A stretch of 64,000 bases of DNA, taken from positions 112,245 through 176,244 of the forward strand of contig WIDE01000068.1 in NCBI GenBank assembly GCA_015039315.1, in the 5' to 3' direction. Source of the DNA: Clavulina sp. PMI_390. Its lineage: Eukaryota > Basidiomycota > Agaricomycetes > Cantharellales > Hydnaceae. The translations under genes were made by a program, and so were the position numbers. Shown piece after piece: positions 22,167-34,914 of this stretch. Every line of letters starts with the position of its first letter. Positions within the stretch are counted from its first letter, which is position 1. The notes below the pieces were generated by a model that was not told the origin of the DNA, searched no databases, and was given only the letters and a program-made list of their open reading frames with translations.

Positions 22167-25163
22167 TCAAAATGGCGCCCATTGGCCTAGGAAAGACATG
22201 AATTTCTTGTGAAACGCGGCGCCGTAGGACACTGCCTCTCTTTCAGGCTCCACAATTTCGCGCGCTTGGTGGGCTGACCGCGGCAAAGTCTCGCCAGGTA
22301 GCGGCAGATTCTCGCTGAAGATCGAGGTCTCAGGATTTACACATGCGTCCACCACTAATTCGGATGATCGGCGAAGAGCAGGACTAGGCGCGGGGCCCGC
22401 AATTGACCAGCGAGAGCGACGAGCGTCAGGTGCTGGGGATGGAGTGCTGATCCAACCGCTAGATATGGAGGCCCGCCTCTGCTCTTCTTGGTTGACCTGC
22501 TCCCATCCACGGACGAGATCGCCCACTGAGCCGCCCGAGCTCACCCTCCGCGCTCGGTGAGAGGCTTCAGAGGGACTATACGGCGATCGCATACTGGTTT
22601 TGACATGGTTTAGGGGAGGAATCGAGATGCCTCGCGCTGGCGAAGGTGCAGAATCGAGAGGGGCTATGGACGACTCACGATGACGAAGGAGTGGACGAAC
22701 TTCGCGCTCGCGCATTAGTCGCACTTCATTACTCTTCCTAGGCCCAAGGTGGGGCTTTCGCAAAGGGCTGCCAAACGAGGTTGGAGAGCCTCGTCGAACC
22801 TGCGCGACCTCGAGTGGGTGTGGTGCATACGCGGTATGAGGGGTACGGGGAGCACGAGGAGCGAGGGGGGCACGAAGGGCTTGTCGTGTTTGGATGGTGT
22901 GGTGAGTATTGAGGGAACGGGGAGTATGGGGAGGATGAGGACCGGATGCTTGGAGTGGAGGAGTTGAATCTTCGAATGACTTTACTACCAAGGAGACTCG
23001 GGGGCGAGGCTGTTTGAAGGCAGTTTCTGATGTGGGTGGGGGTGTAGTCTGGTAGCCTTCCCCTCGATTAAGGGGGTCAAGGACCTCGGAGGTTACGATA
23101 AATTTCGGGGTGCCAGGCTCGCTCACTCCGTCAGCGGATGGAGAAAACACGCTTTGCTCTGGGGTGGAGATAGATACTTCCCCGGCATTTAACTGAGGGG
23201 ACGAGCGAATTCCTGCAACATCCAATGCTGGAAGAACTGCAGCGCTTTGATGTGGTGTCCCAGTAGACGCGATTGGGTCGTCATCAGTATTGTCGCCGGA
23301 GACGGATGGAGTGACAGAGTCTCGATCACCAAAGGGTGAGCCCAAATCCGATGACTCCTTGCTCGCCCGATCTAATAGCGACTTTACTCGAGCCACAAGC
23401 TTTGTCCTAGAGGATACGATGCATTTAGTACGGTCCAGCATGAATGAGCAAATGGAGATATATAACTCACCGATCCCAGTCGGAGCCAACTTTGATCTGT
23501 TTTGATGCGACGAGGAGAGCCTTGAATCGTTCGACAACAAGGTCTACCTCGATCTCGTCAAGGCCAACATCGCGACTTGATGTCAGTCCCGACTGCTTTG
23601 CGACAGCATTGCGTTCTGCGACGAAGCAGCGTTCGAGGTTCTCCCAGTCATCTCGAGTCCAAGGGTCAGGCTCGGTGTTGCTTGAGCTGCTCGAGGTACC
23701 ATCCGACGCCTCAGATCCACTACGGGGCTGCTTCCCACTTGGGTTGTTGGGAGGACTCTGTGCAGTTAGAATAGGATTGGGAGCGTCCATAGGAGTTGTC
23801 GGTTCGAATGAACCCGTTACTCGTGACCCACGATCTACCATGCGCCGAGTTGGCTCTTCCGCCTCTTCCTTAGCGAGGGCCGACACGGAGGCTTCAGGAT
23901 GATGCTTGGAGTGGGACCGTGGCATGGAACTCGAGGATGGATGAACCGAAGGATGCGAAGAAGTGCTTGAATCGTCGAGAGAATGGCTACCTACGTGCTG
24001 TGAGAAATAGTCAGAAGGTATCCCCTTTGCAACACATCGGATCGAATCACTCAACGTACAAGGTGGGGGTTGGCAGCAACTTTCGCATCTGGGCTGCTGA
24101 TGGTGATAAAACCTGGACCGACGATGGCTTCTGCACCCTCATCAAGCAAAGGTTTCAGATCAATCTCATCATAGCTGGGGGGTTCCTCCTGCAATCGTGA
24201 TTGGGAGGGCCTTGCAGAGTCAAAGGATGAAGAGGTGATATGACCCGAGGGAGGGGCAACAACGACAGGAACTAGTCGTCCGAATCGCCCAGCAACAGCT
24301 CTCTCATGCTCGAAAGGAGCATTGAACTCCTCGTCAGCCTCAAGTATCAAGCCCTCCTCTGACGTTTGGGGATGGGAGTCAACCTGAACGCCATCTAATG
24401 TTGGTTGGGATAGTGCGGTTGAGGACATGATGTATGGGTGAGAGAGGGATGTTGGCTCTGATACAGCATTGCGAGATCCAGATGGTGTTGGTATGTCCAC
24501 GAATTGCTCCATGATTTCGCGCGTCATGTCGTCAGGAGCTGGACCGTAAGGAGGGCCGCGCACACGTTCTACGTACTCGTCCAGCCAAGAGTAAGATTTT
24601 TGGCCACCCTCCGTTGTACTACTCCCATTGTCGAGAGCGCGGCCCTGATCTTGGAGAGAGGTTGAGATCGCGTCGGCTTCAACCTCAGCCTGGGCTGATG
24701 GTTCCTGAAACCGGGAGCCGAGATAGTTTGACGAATGGCTCTCATTTTGGCTTGGGGAGTTACTGCGTGTCACTGGTGTCTGCAAAAAAGTTCCATCTGA
24801 AGAAGGCGACGTATTAGATCCATATCCAAAGACGGTTGGTGAAGGAGGATTTCGAGCCCGTGAAAGATCTGATGATATTCTGGGTATTTTTCGCGGAGGA
24901 AGAGAAGAATGCTCGTGCAAATCATCTGTTGGTGATGGGTGGTGCGATGAAGAATGGTGTGGACGTTTGGAGCTAGCACGCCTTGGTGTGGATGTATGGG
25001 GAGGCTGGAACGACAGAGGAGGCTCGTTCGGTGAGGGCAGTTCTGGAGGCTTGTAAAACACGAACTCGAGGGGAGAAGGGTCTGTCTCGGCAACAAAGAA
25101 GCCGTTCTGATTGAAGGGCGCGGAAGGAGCGGCTTGCTTGCTCCTCGGACGTCGAGACGCCAT
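22167..25163 (-). CDS. large Ser/Pro-rich protein, unknown function
   Basis: Three exons (25163-24060, 23997-23471, 23406-22167) join in frame to 956 residues with clean donors (GTACGT, GTGAGT) and acceptors. The protein is almost wholly low-complexity, Ser/Pro/Thr/His-rich, with basic patches (RRPRSKQ at the N terminus, KRPHHSS). One compact segment stands out near residue 475-550: DPWTRDDWENLERCFVAERN followed by EIEVDLVVERFKALL. This looks like a small conserved helical domain; the rest gives no homology cue. The EPPSYDEIDLKPLL stretch has a PPSY motif of the type bound by WW domains. Inference: a scaffold or regulatory protein of the nucleus or cell cortex. I do not recognise the family. 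Confidence 0.8.
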
Positions 25164-27121
25164 TCCGATGTTCAGGAACAGTTGTATGTGATTTTTATCT
25201 TGGACAGTGATACAGCATTTGTCAGGCCAGCTTTTGTGGGAAGGCTATGTGGTATCGGTATGCTCACCTGGTAAGAGCCTGGCCTTAACTTAGGACCACG
25301 TGAAGTGAATGTTGACGGTGCACTGGCAGCAAGCAGGACGTAGATTCCGCAAGGCACGGAGTCGTGCAAGAAAGACAGAAGAGGAGTTTATGGTTCCTTC
25401 TAGCGTGTCTTGGCGGAACTGTGTTCAAAGGGTTGAGCAGGAAAGAATATGAAGCATATGGCGAGGTCTGGCTAAGACACTCGCGTAGTCAAAAGCACGT
25501 ATTTCTGAACGAGAGCGAGGGTTTGGGTAACGTTCTCCCGACAGGAGGGATAAAAGCGGCTGGGCAGCTCAAAACAGGAGATTGTGTTCATCATTACAGG
25601 GTCCGCAAAGCGCCTTGCCCAAACAACACCAGTCCCTCTCCATTTTTGGCCATTTTACTGAACTGGCCGAGAGTCACTTAATAGTAATAGATCAACCAAC
25701 CCAGGCATATAGCGTCACTACCGCGGATAATGGAGGATATGCAGCTGTTGAATGACTGTGACAATCCCAAACTCATTGGCCGCTTGATGTCCCTGACGGA
25801 TTTTACATCGAAGAACCAATGTGTGAGGCTCAATAATTATTCGACTATGAGCTTTGGGCTGCTGAATATATCGCCCTCACTGTTGAAGGTTTAACTTTGA
25901 TCATTGACTCGTGATACAAACTACTCTCGGTTTCCAAACTATAGTCGACATGCTCCGAACCGTCTGCTGTCCATTGCGAATGGTGGATTGTGTTCCTGGC
26001 CTGTCAACTAGTCATAAATACGAGCAGGAAGATAGGTGGGTATAAACACTATTCACAGCGATCGCTTCCGATGAATAAGTTTTTGTGTCTAAGTGATCTA
26101 CGAAGATCGAGGTGATAGAAGACTGCCATTCAAGGTAGATAGAGAGAATAACAACAGTGCGTCGGATCATACTATTTTGATTATTCCATGTGGTGCGCTT
26201 TTTTTCGGATTTCCCCCAGACCCATGCCAGAGATGGACCTCGATTGGCGTTATTATAACACAACATTGCATTAAACACCCACCATTCAGGAACTCTATAT
26301 GCGACGTTGAAACGAGCACCAGCCCTGGCATGGATACATGGTAATCAGATCTAGCCGGTTGCGCACTCTCGTGCAGAGTCCGGGATAACCGAGTTCGCTG
26401 AGTTATAAGGAATGATCACAACTCACGAGCACGATTTCCCACACTCTCTCCATTAGCAGACGAAACGCGGTCAACATATCCATATCCTACCGATCCTTGT
26501 GCAGAATCTGCATTACTGTAAATGTAAACGCGAATAACACAGAGAAGAGCCCCTACACCAAACCACAACTATACGTACGACATAGCCATTAAAGAGAAAA
26601 AGAAACTCCCCAATCTTGGACTTGATCCGGCCCCTTCCAAAGTGGCCAATGGAGCACTCTACTTCCCAGCGTAGAGACTAGACTCTCCAAAGGCATAGAG
26701 CGAAGAAGTAAACTACTAAAAAAGCAGATGCCAGACAAATGAAATACCGGACACATGAATATAATCGTTCTTGTTATGATGATGAAGAGCTTCTAGGTAG
26801 TGGTGAGAGAGCATCAACACCTCGCAACGCTGAATGAGCGAATGACACGAGGGGGAGATGCCCATAGAATAGGAAGAAAGAAAGAAAAAGAAAAGTGTCC
26901 AATGGCAACAGAGCCGTAGTACCAATGAGAAGGAGAAAAAACAGTTGGGGAGGAAGGGGATGAGGAGAATGGCTTGGGGGCTATGATGATGGTAGGGGGC
27001 GCGCCTCTGTAACGCATTAACGATCGCATAAAAACATTAGAAGCATGAATGAATCAAGATAACCAGGAAAATCCATGTACACCAGCTTGAAGTCACAGCA
27101 CAGCACCACAAAAGTGCTCGC
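25164..27121. other. long intergenic stretch
   Basis: About 2 kb between the start of the Ser/Pro-rich gene and the 3' end of LCB2. Short frames only, none with family resemblance. The last few hundred bases are A/G-rich and probably hold the LCB2 3' UTR. Confidence 0.5.
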
Positions 27122-29958
27122 TCACATGTTCACCAGCTCGACGGCGCGCTGGGTCACCTCATCCACACTCCACCGCCCACCAGCCGGCTTACCATGCAAC
27201 AAATCCAGCGCCCGGCCCACATCCGCACACGCCCTTAGCACCTCATCAATATCCGCCTTCGTATGACTCGCGCTCACGCAGAACCTTACACGACTGGTGA
27301 TGAGCGGTGTAGCAGGGTATCCTACTACGACGGTCGTGATGGGGATACGACGATCGAGCATGAGGCGGTGGAACATGCACATCTTGCCGGGGTTGAAGAG
27401 TAGTAGAGGCACGACAGGCGAGTCGTGGTGTCCGTAGGTGATGAAGCCGAGTTTCTTGAGCCCGCGTGCGAGATAGCGCGAGTTGAAGGCAAGGCGGAGC
27501 AGGCGGTCGTGACCCTCGGAGCCATCGCGCATTGCGGGCGTGAGCGGGAGCCATCCGGGGAGGAGCGAGGGTGGGCAGGGGCCAGTGTAGGGAAGGGCGT
27601 TGAAGTCGGTGGTGGTGACGGCAGAGGAAGAGGATACCGAGCGGACAAGGGCAGACGAGCCAGCGTTGATAGTCGAGGACGAGCCATTCGCAATTCCGTT
27701 CATGCCAGTGACAACTTCGCCGCTGACACCCATGATGCTGCTGATACTGGCAACAATCTGGGTCACGACAACAGGAGAGATGGCCTCTGCGTAGGAGCCA
27801 GAGTGAGTGGCCAGGCGCACGGCGTCAACGAGCTCCTTGGAACCAGCAATATAACCGCCAGCAGCACCAAACGACTTGGTGAAGGTTCCCATAAGCAGAT
27901 CAACATCGCGGGGGTTAATGCCAAAGTAGTCGCAGACACCACGGCCATGCGGACCGATGGCACCAATAGAGTGCGCTTCGTCAATGTAGAGGTAGAACTG
28001 GGAGCAGTTTAAAAAAAGCAAGCGTGAGTCAGATACTCATCCAAATATGCAAGTGAGAATGTGGAAGCCAAGTTTGTATATGCTCGGAAGAAATTCGCAG
28101 TTCACGAAAGCAAATCGGACAGAAATGAAGGCGAGGGAAAAAAGAACGCATACCTTGTACTTCTTCTTCAGTTCCATCACGGCAGGCAAATCACCAAAAG
28201 TACCCTCCATACTGAACAGGCCCTCAATAATAAGCACAATCTTCTTCCACGGACGATGCGTCTTGGGCTGGCCCTGGCTGATGACCTCCCTCAGAAGCTT
28301 CTCCAGCGCACGCATATCATTGTGCTTGTACGTGCGCACGCTCGCTCCGCTGATACGCACACCGTAGCGGATACTCGCGTGGTTCAGCTCGTCCGAAATG
28401 ACCAGGCACCCTTTGCTCACGAGCGCAGGGATCATCGTGGAGTTGGTCGCAAAGCCCATAGAGACGATGCTTGCGTCCTCGTGGCCGACAAAGCGCGCGA
28501 CGAGGCGCTCTGCTTGAACGTGCAAGTCAAGCGTACCGGTCTCGCGGCGAGATCCCATGCTGGTAAGTCCGTAACGTCCGATAGCCTCCTCGACGGCATC
28601 AGCGCATCCGCCACGGGCTTGGGCGAATCCGAGGTAGTTGTAGGACGAGATGTTGAGGGTACGGGTGCCGGTGCCAGGGAAGTGGAAGGTGTCATTGTAG
28701 TTGGTGGTGGTGCGGTCAAGCAGGACGATCGTGCGGCCAGGGACACCCGTAACAGGGTGCGAGAAACAGTCGTCCATACGGGCTTTAAGACGGCGAGTAT
28801 AGAACGAGTCGAAATCCGAGTTGAGCGCGGCGTAGCCCTGTTGTTGTCGTTACCATTGTAATCATTATCGTTATCGTTGTGTGTGGATGACACAGAAATG
28901 AAACATGGGGATTTTGATGACCAGGCCGTGATTATGTGAGGTTGCGGGCAGGGACGAGATGAGAATGAACAAATGGGAAGCGATCAGAAAAAGAAAAAAG
29001 ACGGGTCAGAAATTTGTTGTGGTGGATAATGGGAGGGCAGGCGGGCAGAGGCAGGGTGTGCGGCTCAATGCTGTCATCGAAAAATAGAAAAGAGATACTC
29101 ACATCGTAGGGCATGAGATGCATATAGGACCCTGGACGGAAACGCTTGCCCAAAAAGTCTCTCATGTGACCCAAGCAGATGAGGAACAAGTACGAGATGT
29201 ACGTCGTGAGCAGGATGTAGTACGGGGGTTCCTCTTCATGCGGGTTGGCGAACACGGTGCCGGGCTGATGGCGGGACGAATAGCGGTACGCGGGATTCGC
29301 GCAGTGGCCAAACTCGGCGTGGACGGTCTGGAACACTTGGGACGAATTGGGAGGCTCGAGAGGGATAGTAAGGCCCGTATGGTCGTCGAATGCGTCGTCG
29401 AGGGCATGGTCGACGAGAATGCCAGACGAAGTGCGAGACTTGCTGCTGCTGCTGGGCTGGTGGAGGTGGTGATGTTCGGAGCGCGACGAGGACGCCATGG
29501 AACTGGCTGACGACGACCTGGTGGACGAGGCAGACGAGGCAGTGATGGAAGAGGAGAAGGAGAGCGCCGGCGTCGCCACAGGCGTCGAGTTGGCTGCCTT
29601 GCTCTGGCTCAACTTTCGCGACATGGCGTCCGCCTCTGCGAGCGCAGCGAGGTATGCCTGCGCTGAGCGACCGTTGAGCGACGAAGTAGACGACTTTTTT
29701 CGGCCGTGGACAGGAGACTGCATCGGTGAAGGCATTTTCGCGCTCGTGCTCATCGTCGTCGACTTTTGGCTGCTGCTGGTCGTCACAACACAAACTGAAA
29801 AAGTCAATTAAATCAGCTCGGCGCTTAAACACGGGCTCGGCCCCCGACAAAGCGCTGCTGACTACACCCAGAAAGATGACAAAAATGAAGGAAAACTTAC
29901 CCTGACTGGTGCTGCTGGACATGATGTCGATGGGCGCAGAAGATCTGATCTGCGACAT
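27122..29958 (-). CDS. LCB2: serine palmitoyltransferase subunit 2 (LCB2/SPTLC2)
   Basis: Four exons (29958-29901, 29794-29103, 28837-28154, 27997-27122), 769 residues. It catalyses the first step of sphingolipid synthesis, serine plus palmitoyl-CoA to 3-ketosphinganine, as a PLP-dependent ER membrane enzyme with LCB1. Landmarks: a Ser-rich N terminus, a membrane segment (ILLTTYISYLFLICLGHM, about 190-210), RMDDCFSHPVTGVPGR, NISSYNYLGFA, DELNHASIRYG, IDEAHSIGAIGPHGRG and the PLP-lysine loop GTFTKSFGAAGGYI (Lys near 519). A variable Ser/Thr-rich insert of about 60 residues lies between SISSIMG and GSEGHDRLLRLAFN, longer than in yeast Lcb2. The start used is the most upstream ATG that suits the context (MSQIRSSAPID); another ATG follows 12 codons later. 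Confidence 0.95.
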
Positions 29959-32900
29959 CGTGGTCAAGAGCGGGCCTGCTTGCTCTCTCGGGCTTTTACT
30001 TGTCCTGGGGCTCAGCCTCTCGACGCCGCTCGCACGCGCGCCAACCCACGCGCGCATGCACATCTATATACGGGCTGTATACGATGCTCTGTCTTCTTGC
30101 TTCTCCCTTCGTAATCTGTCTTGTCGCCACCAGTTGAGCTCCGGAGACTGCTTCGATCTGCTGCCATCATCGGCTCTGGCCTTTGGTCACCGTTCATCCG
30201 TGCAGCGATGTCTTCTCTGGAACCTTGGTATATCTTCATTCACTCTTAGGCTCGGCTTTTTGGAGTGGTGAAGGTTAATGGAGTATATCCAATAGTTCCA
30301 GAGAAGCTCCATACTAGCAAACCTCTCCTTACCACAAAGCTTATTGCGAGTTCACTTTCTGTAATCAGCTGCCTGCCCATACCTGAACGATCCTAAAGCT
30401 CGTCTGTACCGTTCAATTATGTTGGATCGACCTACGCTGTCTGATCTCAAGTGCCATCTGGTTGTATCCACCTGGTTTGGACGATCGCAGAAGGGCTTCT
30501 CCCGTCTCCAACTCTTTCACAACCTCCAGCACGGCTGCCCCCCTCCATCTCTACATCAGGTCCAACGCTTCACATATCCGCCATTCTTGCCATTTTGTAT
30601 CATTATGCTCTGAGTTCGCGGTTCTCCCATGCATGCTCGATGTTCTCAAAACCCCAGATTATTGACTACAAGTACCCAATCATTCGTTTTCTGCGGTATG
30701 TGCCTCATCAATGGTAACTGTCAAGCATGCATGGGTTATGCTCGCGCTAGAACTCGCGCCCCTCGCCTGCTCACTTGTCGGCCTAGTCTCTCCCTCGCGA
30801 TATACAAGCCATCTAGCCTCCTTCGCTCCTTGATCCCTCGCTGATTTGGCTTATCGCCTATCCGCAAGCTAAACGCAGCAGCTGTGTTGTTGATCAAGAT
30901 CAAGATCTTCGGTAGCACTCTTACTCTGTAGCTCCCATGTTCAACGTCACTCTAATAATAAAACAAATTACTACACTTTCTAACTTGGAATTCCAAATAT
31001 TCCCTCAATTCGTTGTGATATTTTCTCGTCCGAAGAGACTTTCAATCCGAAAAGCTGGAGATTCACGTGATGAGCCAATCACCTAATACAAAAGCCCTCG
31101 CGATTTCCTACTCTCTTCCACCATGTTCCCATCTGAGCTGGTGTATCCTTGTCCTCCCTCCCCTCTCCCCTTTAACATAGCCAAAGGACCTCGCTAGCGT
31201 TACTCGAGCCAGCTAGTGGGGGACGGCACACGATGAGCATGTGGAGCACGCCTGGATGTCAAGCCTCGCTGTGGAACGACCGTAATGTATACATCGCACG
31301 AGCGCTCGCCGAGCAGAATGCAGTGGAACGATGTATAGTTGGGAATCTGCCTGGTAGGCACTCAGGCGTCTCCGTGCAGTCTAATGCTATTCTATGAGCT
31401 ACCTGCTCCTTTTTCTTCTGGCGCCAATACCTTTCCCCATCCTCTCTTTGATGGGTAGTATCGTATGTGCTAGCGACCCGCCTTGGTCTCAGAGGGCAGA
31501 TATTTGCTGATACGTCACTAACGGCATCCAGGCACAGTTAGTCAGCGTATCAGCTGAAATGAGTCTCCCTCGAAGACCAGGCGCCTAGCGAGTGCAGCCA
31601 CACCTATGCTGGCGCATACTCCCCTGCTGGCTTCCACGTACTCTTGGTGTCGTTCGCCTCCCAACCATGACTACACGGTCTTGTTTTATAGCGAGCAAAG
31701 GCTAGCTCACTTTGAACCTCTCGCTCTATCGCTTAGAATGTCCTTGGTGTGACGGATGGGGTCAACCACTAGCTGGGGAACCATTGTGACTCGTTGGGTG
31801 GAGTATCTGGATCTCTTGCTGTACTCACTGAGAGCGAATACAAGGGTTCCATTTGACATGACGTTTGGACTCCACTCAACGATTCCTCGAGTCGCTCAAA
31901 TGCTACTCTTTCACCGACACAACCCCATCTGCCGAAGATTGCGCTTTCGCGCTCTGTTGGGCCGTGTGCTAGCTCACCGTATCTCTTCGAGCATACAACT
32001 TGCAATTTCGCGAGCTCCGCGGTAGCCTCGATCAGCACCTGCTCGTGTATCCGTTACGACTCGTTAGGGCGCATTCATATCTTCTCTGGAGCCTTGGTCC
32101 CATTTTTTCCGTCCATTCACAGCTCCTGGCTTAGTGAAAGGTTGAAAATGCTGAGACAGCTGGAACTGCTGCCCCAACGCTCTAGAGAGGCTCCGCGTTA
32201 GCGATGCAAAACACTACCACTGGTTTATGTCTATCGTTAACCATCTTCCAGCGCTATTGTCTGCATGCTCTAGAAACCCTTGATTCCTGTAGTATAACTC
32301 GAACGGGCTCAAACTGATCGCGCCCATCAAATACATGTTTCCTCCTCTCTCAAACGACCATGTTAGGGATACGGAGCTGCTGCAGGCTCACTATCATCAT
32401 GCACGAGAGTGACGAAATTAGCACATCAAGACCGCCTGGATTCACATCTCGAGGGTAGCGATGTACTCAACTTTCAGTAAAATGCTGTACCTGCCCTTCC
32501 CATTCACAGTGCGAGGATTGTACGGCGTATGTTGGAAGTTTCATTTGGTTCATTCAGGCTACCCTCGAGTTCAAATATCTCTGGAGGCACTAACTGGCGT
32601 GCGCCTTGCTTCTCTGTCGAGGGGTACCTAAAGATCTTCCTTTTGATCCTGCATTATTCATTCGTTTCTCTCCACGCGCAAAACTGCTCGCCAGGCGCTT
32701 CACATCAAGTAGCATTTACCAGTTCACAAGTTGCCCAGCACTTCTACTGGTATTCATGCAGGAGCTTGCTAGAAGGCGCCTGAATGACGCTGTGAGGGTA
32801 ATGGCTGCGCACCTCTGGCGCATTTGTGCTTCGCTGTGACTCGTCAACTCGCTTGTTTCTGTCGTTGTAATGACGCGCATTATGTGCTCTATATATCAGC

Positions 32901-33462
32901 AAGTCTTCCTTGCACTATTTGATTGTGACGAATTTGAGGTCCTTTCTTCGGCTCAATAAACCCTTGAATCGCTGGGGAGTGGGGCTCAGATGGAGGAATT
33001 GTTGCTATGATGGAGTAGCTTCTATAGTCTATCCAACAGATCCTAGCATGTATGTCTGGTTCCCATTCCTCAGCTTGCCTCTCGCGCGGATCTCTGTCGT
33101 CTGACTTGCTTTACCTAGCACAGAATGTGTTTCCTGGTGTCCTGATTTGGTTCGCCGGTTTTCTCCAGGGGATATCTCAATGGGTCCCAATTACTTCGGT
33201 CCCTCAATACGAGCTTGTACTTCTCATGTAATCGGATTCTACATGTTCCCGAGCAATTTAGCTTCCTTGTCCATCCAATTCTCACGTGGGCTTTCCGACG
33301 TAATGAATAATCATAGATTCGTAATAACGTGCAAAATGAGCGTTAAATAACGGGCGAGTCTGGACATCGAGCGAGGGAGGACAGAGCGGAGTGAAGTTTT
33401 ATTATTCAAGATCGCAGAGCGTTCGATGGGCAATACACAGTTCGTAGTATCGACGTCAAACA
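29959..33462. other. 3.5-kb gene-poor region with possible ancient internal duplication
   Basis: No gene is recognisable on either strand. Sequence is pyrimidine-rich. Two stretches about 1.87 kb apart resemble each other in order: near 30137 and 32007 (GAGCTCC then CTTCGATC/CCTCGATC) and near 30209 and 32073 (TCTTCTCTGGA(A/G)CCTTGGT then CCATTCAC-like). Similarity is weak and patchy. It may be decayed repeat DNA or a non-coding transcript locus. Confidence 0.35.
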
Positions 33463-34914
33463 TCAGAAAGATAACATACGATGCAACGTATGCAATGGAA
33501 CCCGAGAATCAAAATAATCTGGTCGACCCTTCCTACTCCAGTCCTCGTTATAGAGAGTCCTCTCGTCCCAGTCATCCCCATCACCAAAGACCTGAAGCGA
33601 ATCGTTGACCTCCCACTCATGACCATCACTAAAAGATCCCTCGATAGTACAGACTCCCCAAACGCCCGGAATAATCACCCCTTGACAGCGAATCTCAATC
33701 ATATCAAGACGAGGGTGGCGAAGCCCAGAATTACAGAGGAAAGCTGCAAGGTGAGAAGCAGCTTCTGCGCGGAGCTGCGACGAATCCGGCTCCGGGGCAC
33801 AGACCCAGGAAGACTGGTCCTGAGTTCGCAATCGCAAGGCGACAAGGTTGGGGAGCTCGGTTATCAGCGTAAAGTATGAACTGGACAATTCTGCCACGAC
33901 GTATTCCGCTAGGTGGGTTCTTTTTGAACCAGGCCAAAAAAATTTGTAGTCCATGAAGAGGGTAAGATCCTCAAGGTTTTCCCACCTCACTGCCTGGAGC
34001 AGGTCGCCAAAATGAGCTGCTTGGTATGGACCACGGCAATAGAGGACAGCTTTGCGTAGCTGAGACCCTGTGTCGGATCTGCCCATGGTGTCAAGAGCAG
34101 TGATCAAAAAACGCGATGTATAAGGAATCTCTTCCATCCCGAGGCCATCTTGGCTAGTGACGTAGAGGGAGCGAATCTGTGGGTTGGCCAGTACCACAGG
34201 TGTGGCGACCTGAATGTCATGGGTAACTAGGCATTTCAGTTGAGGTAGGCAAGGCCACTGGATATCCTCAATATTGAGAGAAGATTCAGAATTGTTTACA
34301 ATGAAATGAGTGAGGGTTTGCCGCCAGGCCATACAGTTGACAATACTCTGTGGGTGGAGCGGGGAGAGGAATGAATAAATAGCAAACATCCTGATAGGAG
34401 CGGACGCAAAGACCCGGGATAATAGTGTAGGAATCGACTCTAAATTGACGCTTAGCTTTCGGATCTCCGCCAGATCAATGCGGAGGCGAGTCAATTGGGT
34501 TAGGCAAACCGCGGCGCGTTGAAATAGATGGAAGGGCTCGGAGCTCTCGTCGATTATATCCTCGTAGGTAACAGGGTCTCTAACCATAGGAAGGAAGTCT
34601 TCCCTCCACACAAATGATAACGATGTCACCAGCACAGCATGCTGAGGATGAGCATTCATGAAGTTGATGAACCCGATGAAATGGTGTTTCGTTCCAACGG
34701 TCACCTGACGCCAAATGAAGGGCATGGCTTCATTGTAGAGTAAACGCGAGGCCTGGGAGTATGATCTGATATCGGAAAGAGTGAGGTAACCCAAAACTTC
34801 ATGCTGCAGGTCGGGAATAAGTGCTTGGGGAAATGGCGCTATATTGTCAATGGTTGGAAAATTAGTCTCCAGCACTGGTTCAGTTTCTCCCTGGGCTTCG
34901 CGGGTTCGCACCAA
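33463..34914 (-). CDS. F-box protein, start not resolved
   Basis: A single long frame of about 483 codons. An F-box-like motif lies near the start: ALIPDLQHEVLGYLTLSDIR then YSQASRLLYNEAMPFIWRQV. The remainder has irregular leucine-rich segments (LTQLTRLRIDLAEIRKLSV, LVALRLRTQDQSS). It is not a close relative of the F-box protein at 3035-4770. The frame has no ATG before the F-box: it opens with TTG at 34914 and a stop (TGA) lies a few codons upstream, so a short upstream exon carrying the ATG is expected, probably joining at an AG near 34935. Role by family: substrate recognition in an SCF ubiquitin ligase. Confidence 0.75.
   Translation of the reverse strand: MVRTREAQGETEPVLETNFPTIDNIAPFPQALIPDLQHEVLGYLTLSDIRSYSQASRLLYNEAMPFIWRQVTVGTKHHFIGFINFMNAHPQHAVLVTSLSFVWREDFLPMVRDPVTYEDIIDESSEPFHLFQRAAVCLTQLTRLRIDLAEIRKLSVNLESIPTLLSRVFASAPIRMFAIYSFLSPLHPQSIVNCMAWRQTLTHFIVNNSESSLNIEDIQWPCLPQLKCLVTHDIQVATPVVLANPQIRSLYVTSQDGLGMEEIPYTSRFLITALDTMGRSDTGSQLRKAVLYCRGPYQAAHFGDLLQAVRWENLEDLTLFMDYKFFWPGSKRTHLAEYVVAELSSSYFTLITELPNLVALRLRTQDQSSWVCAPEPDSSQLRAEAASHLAAFLCNSGLRHPRLDMIEIRCQGVIIPGVWGVCTIEGSFSDGHEWEVNDSLQVFGDGDDWDERTLYNEDWSRKGRPDYFDSRVPLHTLHRMLSF

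Noticed and set aside
27425..28012. Plus-strand frame of 195 codons inside LCB2
   Set aside because: Antisense shadow of the GC-rich LCB2 exons.
29236..30063. 275-codon minus-strand frame over the LCB2 5' region
   Set aside because: Its upper part overlaps the LCB2 first exon in frame, but its main part reads LCB2 exon 2 out of frame; the spliced LCB2 model explains the sequence.
30419..30717. Several overlapping 60-90 codon plus-strand frames
   Set aside because: Three frames overlap in the same stretch with similar length, which is typical of non-coding pyrimidine-rich DNA.
33481..33879. Plus-strand frame of 132 codons
   Set aside because: Antisense of the second F-box gene; no independent features.
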